Source: an uncultured Lachnospiraceae bacterium (GTDB lineage: Bacteria; Bacillota; Clostridia; Lachnospirales; Lachnospiraceae). Taken from it: a stretch of DNA of 5,721 nucleotides. Shown here one piece after another: positions 1-5,067 of this stretch. The notes under the pieces are model-generated. The model did not search any database, had not been told where the DNA came from, and saw nothing but the letters and a program-made list of their open reading frames with translations. A program made the translations under genes and the position numbers. Location of the stretch: positions 1 to 5,721 of the forward strand of contig CANQEB010000170.1 of the NCBI GenBank assembly GCA_947594085.1, written 5' to 3'. Positions within the stretch are counted from its first letter, which is position 1. The number at the start of each line of letters is the position of its first letter.

Positions 1-212
1 CAATACAGAAAAATAAATTTGACATAAAAAAATAAGCCTGACAAGGCTTTCCAGAGATAGGGGTGTCAAAAACCCGAAACGACAGAAATTTAATTAATGT
101 ACAAATAAAACGTGAATATCTTCTCGCTCCAATTAACGGACAAAATTAATGCATCAAAATATGGTTGGCAATAATTAAAATTGATTTTTTAAGTGTGTAA
201 GCATATTTTTGA
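1..212. other. AT-rich intergenic DNA with no gene
   Basis: No start codon with a ribosome binding site opens a credible frame here on either strand. The stretch is very AT-rich with recurring AATTAA/ATTAAT words. The last 40 bases, rich in A and T runs, lie just upstream of a strong -35 box and could act as an UP element for that promoter. A short hairpin (34-39 with 44-49) has a T-rich flank only when read on the - strand, where no gene precedes it. The 3' end of an upstream gene is not visible. Confidence 0.6.
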
Positions 213-241
213 TTGACATATATATAATAATAATGTATAAT
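213..241 (+). promoter_or_regulatory. Strong sigma-A promoter of the predicted small RNA
   Basis: The sequence has a perfect -35 hexamer TTGACA (213-218), a 17-bp spacer and a perfect -10 hexamer TATAAT (236-241), the full vegetative sigma-A consensus. Transcription should start near A249. AT-rich DNA lies directly upstream. No normal gene begins within reach, and a strong terminator lies about 65 nt downstream, so the promoter most likely drives a short non-coding transcript. Confidence 0.85.
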
Positions 242-248
242 CAGTACT

Positions 249-336
249 AGATGTATGAACATCAATTTTCCACTATTTATAGTGAGTTTCATCATCAATT
301 TTCCAAAAATGCCCAGTAATCACTGGGCATTTTTGT
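249..336 (+). ncRNA. Predicted small RNA, about 88 nt, with twin pyrimidine-rich motifs
   Basis: The transcript is inferred from the consensus promoter just upstream and the intrinsic terminator that ends it. The predicted fold is three hairpins: 250-254 with 259-263 (loop ATGA), 271-275 with 280-284 (loop TTTA), and the terminator. The two linkers between hairpins each carry the same 13-base word CATCAATTTTCCA (260-272 and 293-305), and in both the AATTTTCC part is mainly unpaired. Its complement resembles a ribosome binding site next to a start codon, which suggests a trans-acting antisense RNA. I recognise no named RNA family. An alternative is a leaderless 22-codon frame at 251-319 (ATG to TAA), where the repeat is in frame and gives HQFS twice, but it has no Shine-Dalgarno sequence and its stop lies inside the terminator stem. 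Confidence 0.6.
305..335 (+). terminator. Intrinsic terminator of the small RNA
   Basis: A perfect 13-bp inverted repeat pairs 305-317 with 322-334 around the 4-base loop AATC. The GC-rich core is GCCCAGT/ACTGGGC and the 3' side ends in a T-run. A matching A-run on the left arm means it could also stop transcription from the other strand. Confidence 0.9.
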
Positions 337-410
337 TATGAAACATTATTACTCTACGGTGTCCGTTTATAGCCGCACTTCTAGGCATTGGCTGACAGAA
401 AAGAAAATGA

Positions 411-438
411 TTGATTTCCTGAGACTTTTGTGTATAAT
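411..438 (+). promoter_or_regulatory. Sigma-A promoter of the secreted OB-fold-like protein gene
   Basis: TTGATT (411-416) and TATAAT (433-438) are separated by 16 bp, a good sigma-A match. Transcription should start near 445, giving a leader of about 90 nt before the start codon at 535. Confidence 0.7.
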
Positions 439-444
439 AGGGTA

Positions 445-534
445 TGAATCACGCTCCGGGACGCAGGACGCTCCGGAAGCAACCTATTACCGGTCGCGAA
501 AATGAGCGATCACGGTACCACAAGGAGGACAAAG
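445..534 (+). promoter_or_regulatory. Structured 5' leader with duplicated ACGCTCCGG
   Basis: The leader between the predicted transcription start and the start codon is GC-rich, unlike the DNA before it. ACGCTCCGG occurs twice (451-459 and 468-476). Two imperfect hairpins can form: GCTCCGG (453-459) with CCGGAAGC (473-480), and 489-497 with 506-516. The ribosome binding site AAGGAGG (522-528) lies just beyond the second hairpin. It matches no riboswitch class known to me. A role in mRNA stability or translation is possible but unproven. Confidence 0.4.
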
Positions 535-1302
535 ATGAAAAAATTTACGGCACTTTTACTGACAGCTTCACTTGTTCTGGCTTCCGCCAGCATGGCGATG
601 GCGGCTGAGACGGAGATGGAGACAGAGCCGACGCTTACCGTGGAGGAGAAGTCCGAGGGCGTCATGACGCACGACGAGTACGTGGCGGCGGCGGTGGACG
701 ACGAGGTCACGATCGAGACCTACGTTCAGGCAAAGCAGTCCTGGTGGGAGGACAAGGCGACGCTGTACACCCAGGATCAGGAGGGCGCATACTTTATCTA
801 CAATCTGCCCTGTTCTGAGGAGGATTATGAGAAACTTGAGGTCGGCACGAAGATCCGCGTGACCGGTTACAAGGCAGAGTTTAACGGCGAGATCGAGATC
901 GACGGCGAGGGCGCTACCTTTGAGATCCTCGACGGCGAGTTTATCGCGGAGCCGCTGGATGCGACCGAGCTGCTCGGCACGGATGAGCTGATCGATCATC
1001 AAAATGAGTTTGTCACATTCAAGGGCATGACGGTCGAGGCGAAGGAAGACGCGGAGGGCAACGAAGTTGCTTTCCTGTACAAGGACGGCTCTGGTCAGGA
1101 CGGCGACGACCTGTATTTTGACGCTTCCGTAAACGGTGAGACCTACACCTTCACGGTGGAGTCCTATCTGTGCGACAACACGACGGATGTCTACAATGCA
1201 GTCAAGGAGCTAAAGGTTGGCGACGTGATCGACATGGAAGGCTTCCTGTACTGGTACGAGGGCGTGAACCCGCACATCACGTCCGTGACCGCGGCTGAGT
1301 AA
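535..1302 (+). CDS. Secreted acidic protein with two OB-fold-like domains, function unknown
   Basis: The 255-residue product starts at ATG 535, six bases after AAGGAGG. An in-frame ATG at 502 is rejected because it has no ribosome binding site and would place a polar stretch before the signal peptide. Residues 1-23 form a Sec signal peptide (MKK, hydrophobic core, AMA before the cut). There is no lipobox Cys, LPXTG motif or further membrane segment, so release outside the cell is expected. The mature protein is strongly acidic. It appears to hold two related beta-rich halves, about 50-135 and 150-252: the segment LEVGTKIRVTGYKAEFNG (101-118) is echoed by LKVGDVIDMEGFLYWYEG (226-243), a pattern typical of the end of an OB-fold barrel. 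Similar proteins recur as hypotheticals in gut Lachnospiraceae (from memory). It has its own promoter and terminator. Ligand and role are unknown. Confidence 0.88.
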   Translation: MKKFTALLLTASLVLASASMAMAAETEMETEPTLTVEEKSEGVMTHDEYVAAAVDDEVTIETYVQAKQSWWEDKATLYTQDQEGAYFIYNLPCSEEDYEKLEVGTKIRVTGYKAEFNGEIEIDGEGATFEILDGEFIAEPLDATELLGTDELIDHQNEFVTFKGMTVEAKEDAEGNEVAFLYKDGSGQDGDDLYFDASVNGETYTFTVESYLCDNTTDVYNAVKELKVGDVIDMEGFLYWYEGVNPHITSVTAAE

Positions 1303-1334
1303 GAAGACGCGCTGCAATTTCATATGAGACAGAC

Positions 1335-1368
1335 AGGTCGGTGCACGAATTTCTGCACCGACCTTTTT
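1335..1368 (+). terminator. Intrinsic terminator after the secreted OB-fold-like protein gene
   Basis: An 11-bp perfect stem pairs AGGTCGGTGCA (1335-1345) with TGCACCGACCT (1354-1364) around an 8-base loop, followed by a run of five T. It separates this gene from spo0A. Confidence 0.93.
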
Positions 1369-1400
1369 CGACTTCCCTGCGACATAAATTTTCGCCCATT

Positions 1401-1407
1401 TTCGACA
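1401..1407 (-). promoter_or_regulatory. Spo0A binding site (0A box) upstream of spo0A
   Basis: TTCGACA is the exact reverse complement of the 0A box TGTCGAA. Read on the - strand the context is TTTTTGTCGAAAATG, which also fits the A/T-rich flanks of strong 0A boxes. It lies about 115 bp upstream of the predicted -35 of spo0A, so autoregulation is plausible, though the distance is long for direct contact with RNA polymerase. Confidence 0.6.
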
Positions 1408-1522
1408 AAAATGTGTTTATATCGTCACATTCCCCCATAAATTTCGTTCTTATTGGCAGAGGGGTATACTGCATCACGGGGAAAACAGGCAGAATCATGT
1501 CGGTTTCTGCGATAAGATTTTC

Positions 1523-1550
1523 TTGCCAAGACAAGAGGTTGTTATATAAT
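1523..1550 (+). promoter_or_regulatory. Sigma-A-type promoter of spo0A
   Basis: TTGCCA (1523-1528) and a perfect TATAAT (1545-1550) are 16 bp apart. The predicted start near 1557 leaves a leader of about 90 nt before the spo0A start codon. Confidence 0.7.
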
Positions 1551-1645
1551 ACAAGTAGTTTTTGTGCGTGACAATTTTTGGTAAGGGCCCCCAAAAAGTG
1601 CAGCGGTGCAACGACAAACTATTGAAAACAGGGGAGGATTTGGTA

Positions 1646-2443
1646 ATGGGAAAGCTTAATATCGCGATCGCCGACGACAACGAGAGGATGGTGCAGCTAC
1701 TAGATCACATCGTCAGCAGCGACGAAGAGCTGGAAGTTGTCGGAAAAGCAGGAAACGGGGAGGAACTTATCGAGATTATTCGGGAGAAGAAGCCGGATGT
1801 TGTCCTTTTGGACATTATTATGCCAAAGCTGGATGGGCTGACGGTGATGGACCGTGTCAATCATGACCAGAATCTGAAAAAGCCAGCGTTTATTGTGATC
1901 TCTGCCGTCAGCCAGGAGAAGATGACAGAGGACGCGTTTGAACTGGGTGCAGATTATTATATCTTGAAGCCATTCGACAACGATATGGTTGTGAATCGCA
2001 TCAAGCGTGTGAGGGCGCGACACCAGAAGAATTATGCGAAACCTAAAAAATCGGGCTCTTATGAGAGCAAAAAAGAATATATGGAGCATAACCTGGAGAC
2101 GGATGTTACGAATATTATCCATGAGGTCGGTGTTCCGGCGCATATCAAGGGATACCAGTATCTGCGCGACGCGATTATCATGTCGGTGAACGATATGGAG
2201 ATGCTCAACTCGATCACAAAGATCCTGTATCCGACGATTGCGAAACGACACCAGACGACGCCGAGCCGCGTGGAGCGCGCGATCCGGCATGCGATTGAGG
2301 TGGCATGGAGCCGGGGAAAGATGGACACGATCGACGAACTGTTCGGCTACACCGTCAGCAATGGGAAGGGAAAGCCGACAAATTCCGAGTTTATCGCGCT
2401 GATCGCGGACAAGATCCGACTGGAGTACAAGAACAGGGCGTGA
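1646..2443 (+). CDS. spo0A: Spo0A, master response regulator of sporulation
   Basis: This 265-residue protein is the transcription factor that, once phosphorylated through the sporulation phosphorelay or orphan kinases, commits the cell to sporulation and binds TGTCGAA boxes. Residues 1-125 are a receiver domain with the acidic pocket D10-D11, phospho-acceptor D56 (in VVLLDIIMP), the switch residue S86 and K108 in LKPF. After a Lys-rich linker (about 126-145), residues 146-265 form the Spo0A DNA-binding domain, including the nearly invariant [19 protein letters not shown] and [11 protein letters not shown] stretches with the recognition helix. Length matches the family (about 260-275) and no key residue is missing. 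ATG 1646 is chosen because GGGGAGG (1631-1637) lies 8 bases upstream and the protein then begins like known Spo0A. The longer frame from 1562 adds 28 unrelated residues. It is transcribed alone, and spoIVB, its usual upstream neighbour, is absent from the flank. Confidence 0.98.
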   Translation: MGKLNIAIADDNERMVQLLDHIVSSDEELEVVGKAGNGEELIEIIREKKPDVVLLDIIMPKLDGLTVMDRVNHDQNLKKPAFIVISAVSQEKMTEDAFELGADYYILKPFDNDMVVNRIKRVRARHQKNYAKPKKSGSYESKKEYMEHNLETDVTNIIHEVGVPAHIKGYQYLRDAIIMSVNDMEMLNSITKILYPTIAKRHQTTPSRVERAIRHAIEVAWSRGKMDTIDELFGYTVSNGKGKPTNSEFIALIADKIRLEYKNRA

Positions 2444-2543
2444 CGTTTTCCGGCCGGATATGCGGAGCTTACAGAGATAGTCGTGTGCAAGATACTGCTC
2501 ACTCCGTGACCAACGACGCGAAGCTAGTCCTTTAGGGTAACTT

Positions 2544-2585
2544 GTAGTTTGGGCATACAAATTCGCTTCGCGAAGCCCAAACTGC
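2544..2585 (+). other. Long hairpin with nested palindrome, 3' of spo0A
   Basis: AGTTTGGGC (2546-2554) pairs perfectly with GCCCAAACT (2575-2583), extended by one wobble and one GC pair. Inside, TTCGC (2562-2566) pairs with GCGAA (2570-2574). The 12-bp perfect palindrome GCTTCGCGAAGC (2565-2576) overlaps it, and a further copy of CGCGAAGC at 2517-2524 offers an alternative pairing. Only a broken, C-interrupted T stretch follows, so it is either a weak terminator, a 3'-end stabiliser or a protein-binding site. Confidence 0.5.
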
Positions 2586-2685
2586 CTCTTGAATCACTTT
2601 CTTACGACCTCAGCAGCAAGTGCTTCGGTCTGGTCTGAACAGTAATAAAAACATACAATATTTATGAAAATGGGCGAATAAATGC

Positions 2686-2714
2686 TTTTCATTATGCGGG
2701 AAATGAGTTATAAT
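2686..2714 (+). promoter_or_regulatory. Probable sigma-A promoter of glgA
   Basis: A perfect -10 TATAAT (2709-2714) is preceded at 17 bp by a poor -35, TTTTCA (2686-2691, 4 of 6 matches). The weak -35 suggests low basal activity or a need for an activator. The start would be near 2721. Confidence 0.55.
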
Positions 2715-2731
2715 CAAATTGATCTCGATAA

Positions 2732-2738
2732 TGTCGAA
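2732..2738 (+). promoter_or_regulatory. Spo0A box in the glgA leader
   Basis: TGTCGAA is a perfect 0A box. It lies about 11 bases downstream of the predicted transcription start and just before the ribosome binding site. A regulator bound there would be expected to block rather than activate this promoter, unless another promoter is used. Confidence 0.5.
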
Positions 2739-2755
2739 TAAGCGGAGGTTCGTAT

Positions 2756-4192
2756 ATGAAAAGAATATTGTATGTGACATCTGAGGCGGTACCGTTTATC
2801 AAGACGGGTGGTCTTGCGGATGTGGCCGGCTCCCTGCCGAAGTGTTTTGACAAGAACGAATTCGACGTGCGCGTGATTCTGCCAAAATATCAGTGCATGA
2901 GTGAAGAGTGGAAGAGCAAGATGAACTATGTGACACATTTCTACATGGATCTTGCGTGGCGTTCTCAGTATGTTGGCGTGTTGGAGATGCAATACGATGG
3001 CGTACAGTTTTATTTTATCGACAATGAATATTATTTTTCTGGGGCGAAGCCATATGGAAATATATATCAGGATATTGAGAAATTTGCATTTTTCTCGAAG
3101 GCCGCGCTCTCGGCGCTACCGCTGATCGGCTTCCGGCCGGATATCGTGCACTGCCACGACTGGCAGACAGGCCTGATCCCGGTGCTCCTCAAGGATAAGT
3201 TCCACGAGGGCGAGTTCTTCCGGGAGATGAAGTCGATCATTACGATCCACAACCTCAAGTTCCAGGGTATCTGGGACGTGAAGACGGTGCGGGATATCAC
3301 AGGGCTTCCGGCTTATTATTTCACGCCGGATAAGCTCGAGGCGTACGGCGATGCCAATTACCTGAAGGGTGGTATCGTGTATGCGGACGCGATCACGACG
3401 GTGAGCAATACTTACGCCGAGGAGATCAAGATGCCGTTCTACGGCGAAGGCCTCGACGGGCTGATGAGGGCGCGTTCCAATTCCCTGCGCGGAATCGTGA
3501 ACGGCATCGATTACGATGAGTACAATCCGGAGACGGACACCCTGATCGAACATAACTACAATGCGCGGAATTTCCGCAAGGAAAAGATCAAGAACAAGCG
3601 TGCACTGCAACGAGAGCTGGGACTGAACCAGAGTGATTCCACATTCATGGTCGGCATTGTCTCCCGCCTGACGGATCAGAAGGGCTTCGACCTGATCGCC
3701 CACATGATGGATGAGATGTGCCAGAATGACATCCAGATCGTCGTGCTCGGCACCGGCGAGGAGAAGTATGAGAATATGTTCCGCCACTTCGCGTGGAAAT
3801 ACCAGGGCAAGGTGTCCGCGAATATCTTCTATTCCGAGGCACTGTCCCACAAGATCTACGCATCCTGCGACGCATTCCTGATGCCGTCGCTGTTCGAGCC
3901 TTGTGGACTGTCGCAGTTGATGAGTCTGCGCTACGGCACGGTGCCGATCGTCAGAGAGACCGGCGGACTGAAGGATACGGTCATTCCGTACAACGAGTAC
4001 GAGAGCACCGGCACCGGCTTCAGCTTCGCAAACTACAACGCGCATGAGATGTACTTCACGCTTCAGTACGCGATGTCGGTCTACTACAACAAGAAGCGCG
4101 AGTGGAACAAGATGATCGACCGTGGCATGGCGATGGATTTCTCGTGGCATAGCTCAGCGGCCAAGTACGCGGAGCTGTACAACTGGTTATAA
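2756..4192 (+). CDS. glgA: Glycogen synthase (ADP-glucose, GT5 family)
   Basis: The 478-residue enzyme adds glucose from ADP-glucose to the non-reducing end of alpha-1,4-glucan in the cytoplasm, the elongation step of glycogen (granulose) synthesis. The length matches the bacterial GlgA family (about 477). The N-terminal Rossmann domain opens with KTGGLADV (16-23), whose Lys binds the ADP-glucose phosphates, and contains HCHDW (132-136) and TIHNLKFQG (163-171). The C-terminal domain shows SRLTDQKG (303-310) and the catalytic or ribose-contacting E381 in FEPCGLSQL, followed by ETGGLKDTV (401-409). All expected motifs are present. GGAGG (2744-2748) sits 7 bases before ATG 2756. The usual partners glgC, glgD and glgB are not adjacent: the gene stands alone between spo0A and spore coat genes, with its own promoter and terminator. 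Confidence 0.97.
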   Translation: MKRILYVTSEAVPFIKTGGLADVAGSLPKCFDKNEFDVRVILPKYQCMSEEWKSKMNYVTHFYMDLAWRSQYVGVLEMQYDGVQFYFIDNEYYFSGAKPYGNIYQDIEKFAFFSKAALSALPLIGFRPDIVHCHDWQTGLIPVLLKDKFHEGEFFREMKSIITIHNLKFQGIWDVKTVRDITGLPAYYFTPDKLEAYGDANYLKGGIVYADAITTVSNTYAEEIKMPFYGEGLDGLMRARSNSLRGIVNGIDYDEYNPETDTLIEHNYNARNFRKEKIKNKRALQRELGLNQSDSTFMVGIVSRLTDQKGFDLIAHMMDEMCQNDIQIVVLGTGEEKYENMFRHFAWKYQGKVSANIFYSEALSHKIYASCDAFLMPSLFEPCGLSQLMSLRYGTVPIVRETGGLKDTVIPYNEYESTGTGFSFANYNAHEMYFTLQYAMSVYYNKKREWNKMIDRGMAMDFSWHSSAAKYAELYNWL

Positions 4193-4231
4193 GTATATGA
4201 AGTAAATTGATAAACTGAATAAACGCAGAGA

Positions 4232-4286
4232 AAAGCATCTCCGGGATGGATTCCTGACACGTCCGCCGGGGATGCTTTATTTTTTT
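4232..4286 (+). terminator. Intrinsic terminator of glgA
   Basis: A 13-bp stem (4232-4244 with 4266-4278, one GU pair) with core AAAGCATC/GATGCTTT and CCGG/CCGG is followed by ATTTTTTT. The 21-base loop can form a small inner GGA/TCC pairing. Confidence 0.93.
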
Positions 4287-4305
4287 GAAATTTTTTGCAG
4301 ATTTA

Positions 4306-4334
4306 GAATAAAATCCCTTCTTTCGAAGATACTA
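4306..4334 (+). promoter_or_regulatory. Sigma-G/F-like forespore promoter of the small coat gene
   Basis: GAATA (4306-4310) and GATACTA (4328-4334) are separated by 17 bp. This closely fits the forespore sigma-G pattern (GNATA, 17-18 bp, CATNNTA) with one mismatch at the first -10 base, whereas no sigma-A pair with correct spacing is present. Sporulation-specific expression fits the encoded coat-like proteins, although coat proteins are usually under mother-cell sigma-E or sigma-K. Confidence 0.5.
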
Positions 4335-4371
4335 GGATTGTAACTTATGTATCCGGAAGGAGGGATTTTTT

Positions 4372-4557
4372 ATGAATGAGATTTCAGAACTAGACCTTCA
4401 GAATATCCGCCATCTTGTGGGCGGATTTTCGACGACACACTGCAAAATGCAGGCTTACGCGGAGCAGGCTTCCGATCCGAATGTAAAGCAGTTTTTCCAG
4501 AAGTCTGCGCAGTCGGCGATGGAGAGCAAGCAGCAGCTCATGAAATTTTTGCAGTAA
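4372..4557 (+). CDS. Small CotF-like spore coat protein
   Basis: The 61-residue product starts at ATG 4372, seven bases after AAGGAGGG. It has no signal peptide or membrane segment and is predicted to be two helices forming half of a ferritin-like bundle: ELDLQNIRHLVGGFSTTHCKMQAYAEQ, then a short turn at SDPN, then VKQFFQKSAQSAMESKQQLMKFL. This pattern (NIRHLVGG, YAEQ.SDP..KQ.F) matches short coat-associated proteins that sit next to CotF homologues in clostridia. It has one Cys (24). The gene lies 79 bases before another CotF-like gene and is probably co-transcribed with it, since no terminator separates them. Family placement rests on remembered motif similarity; the precise role in the coat is unknown. 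Confidence 0.8.
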   Translation: MNEISELDLQNIRHLVGGFSTTHCKMQAYAEQASDPNVKQFFQKSAQSAMESKQQLMKFLQ

Positions 4558-4558
4558 A

Positions 4559-4565
4559 TGTCGAA
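4559..4565 (+). promoter_or_regulatory. Spo0A box between the two coat genes
   Basis: TGTCGAA is a perfect 0A box starting two bases after the stop codon of the first gene. No good sigma-A promoter lies between it and the next gene, so it may be a chance match or belong to a promoter type I do not recognise. Confidence 0.3.
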
Positions 4566-4636
4566 ACAGACCGAATCACTTGCTGATGAGGTCGCGAGGA
4601 CGTGACACAATTACTTGCATTAGAGGAGGGAAAACG

Positions 4637-4888
4637 ATGTTGGATGAGAAAACAATGGTGTCAGACACGCTGGCAGGAATCAACGGAGAGCTTGTGCGCT
4701 ACGGTGAGATGATTCCGCAGACGGAGAACATGCAGCTGAAACAGACCCTGAAACAGTTTCGCAATCAGTGTGAGCAGTCTCAGGAGGAGATCTACCAGAT
4801 CGCGCGCAGCAGACAGTACTATATACCTGCTGCAAAGGCTACCAGGGAAGAGATTGACCATGTAAAATCAATTCTCTCACAGGGTTGA
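4637..4888 (+). CDS. CotF family spore coat protein
   Basis: The 83-residue product starts at ATG 4637, six bases after GAGGAGGG. The upstream in-frame ATG at 4580 lacks a ribosome binding site and would add 19 basic, non-family residues. The sequence reads MLDEKTMVSDTLAGINGELV, an acidic turn, then LKQTLKQFRNQCEQSQEEIY, ending with QIARSRQYYIPAAKA and a short terminal helix. The opening D.K.MV.D.L, the LKQ.L.Q.RN.CE.SQ..IY.IA core and the YY.PA.A segment are the hallmarks of CotF-type coat proteins with a ferritin-like helical fold. Most family members are of similar size in clostridia, while Bacillus CotF is longer. It follows the 61-residue gene, and the two look like distant relatives that may pack together. 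A terminator follows directly. Confidence 0.88.
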   Translation: MLDEKTMVSDTLAGINGELVRYGEMIPQTENMQLKQTLKQFRNQCEQSQEEIYQIARSRQYYIPAAKATREEIDHVKSILSQG

Positions 4889-4900
4889 GTATGACAAAGT

Positions 4901-4932
4901 GGGGCAGAGTCGATGAGGACTCTGCCTTTTTT
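4901..4932 (+). terminator. Intrinsic terminator after the CotF-like pair
   Basis: GGCAGAGTC (4903-4911) pairs with GACTCTGCC (4918-4926), plus two possible GU pairs at the base, around the loop GATGAG. Six T follow. Confidence 0.93.
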
Positions 4933-4966
4933 GTATGAAGACCCTACTCTCATGCATAATTTTGGA

Positions 4967-4994
4967 TTGCTTTTTCCCTTTATTTTGATATAAT
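4967..4994 (+). promoter_or_regulatory. Extended -10 sigma-A promoter of the Big_2 protein gene
   Basis: TGATATAAT (4986-4994) is a perfect extended -10 element. The -35 TTGCTT (4967-4972) at 16 bp is weak, which is usual when the TGN extension is present. Transcription should start near 5001, leaving a leader of about 65 nt. Confidence 0.7.
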
Positions 4995-5067
4995 AGTATA
5001 AGTAAGCAAATGGTATTTGCTGAACATTATTTTAAAAAAATGCAACAAGGAAAGAGATGGTTTATTT

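Larger units (their letters stand above)
1303..1645 (+). other. Intergenic region upstream of spo0A
   Basis: This gene-free stretch holds the upstream gene's terminator, a perfect Spo0A box at 1401-1407, a 6-of-7 near-match (TTCGACT) just after the terminator T-run, the sigma-A-like promoter at 1523-1550, and an mRNA leader of about 90 nt. In the leader TTTTTGG (1575-1581) can pair with CCAAAAA (1591-1597) around a loop containing GGGCCC, followed by a small TGCA/TGCA stem (1599-1610). I found no clear sigma-H promoter, although spo0A commonly has one in Bacillus and Clostridium. Confidence 0.6.
2444..2755 (+). other. Intergenic region between spo0A and glgA
   Basis: No credible gene lies in these 312 bases. 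A long two-part hairpin sits at 2544-2585, a weaker one (2606-2609 with 2627-2630, inner AGCA/TGCT) follows, and the glgA promoter with a downstream Spo0A box occupies the last 70 bases. No hairpin here is followed by a clear T-run, so the end of the spo0A transcript is not obvious and read-through into glgA cannot be excluded. Confidence 0.55.

Noticed and set aside
34..49. Hairpin AAGCCT/AGGCTT with a T-run on the - strand as a terminator
   Set aside because: The stem is only 6 bp and no - strand gene or promoter lies to its right to be terminated.
260..305. The duplicated 13-mer as a start of a CRISPR array
   Set aside because: There are only two copies, the repeat is too short, the single 20-base gap is too short for a spacer, and no cas gene is present.
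1465..1470. TATACT as a second -10 box for spo0A
   Set aside because: No acceptable -35 hexamer is found 15-19 bp upstream.
1973..1979. Spo0A box TTCGACA inside the spo0A coding region
   Set aside because: It encodes the conserved Phe-Asp after LKP in the receiver domain, so the match is explained by coding constraint.
1700..2560. Long open frame on the - strand over spo0A
   Set aside because: It is the antisense shadow of a conserved gene, with no ribosome binding site and a low-complexity, non-family translation.
3116..4150. 344-codon open frame on the - strand over glgA
   Set aside because: It mirrors the GC-biased third positions of glgA, and its His/Leu/Arg/Val-rich product resembles no protein family.
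4583..4605. Hammerhead ribozyme-like CTGATGAG followed by GTC...GAC
   Set aside because: The CTGATGA core and a 3-bp stem II are present, but the essential GAAA after stem II is replaced by GTGA and no flanking stems I and III are seen.
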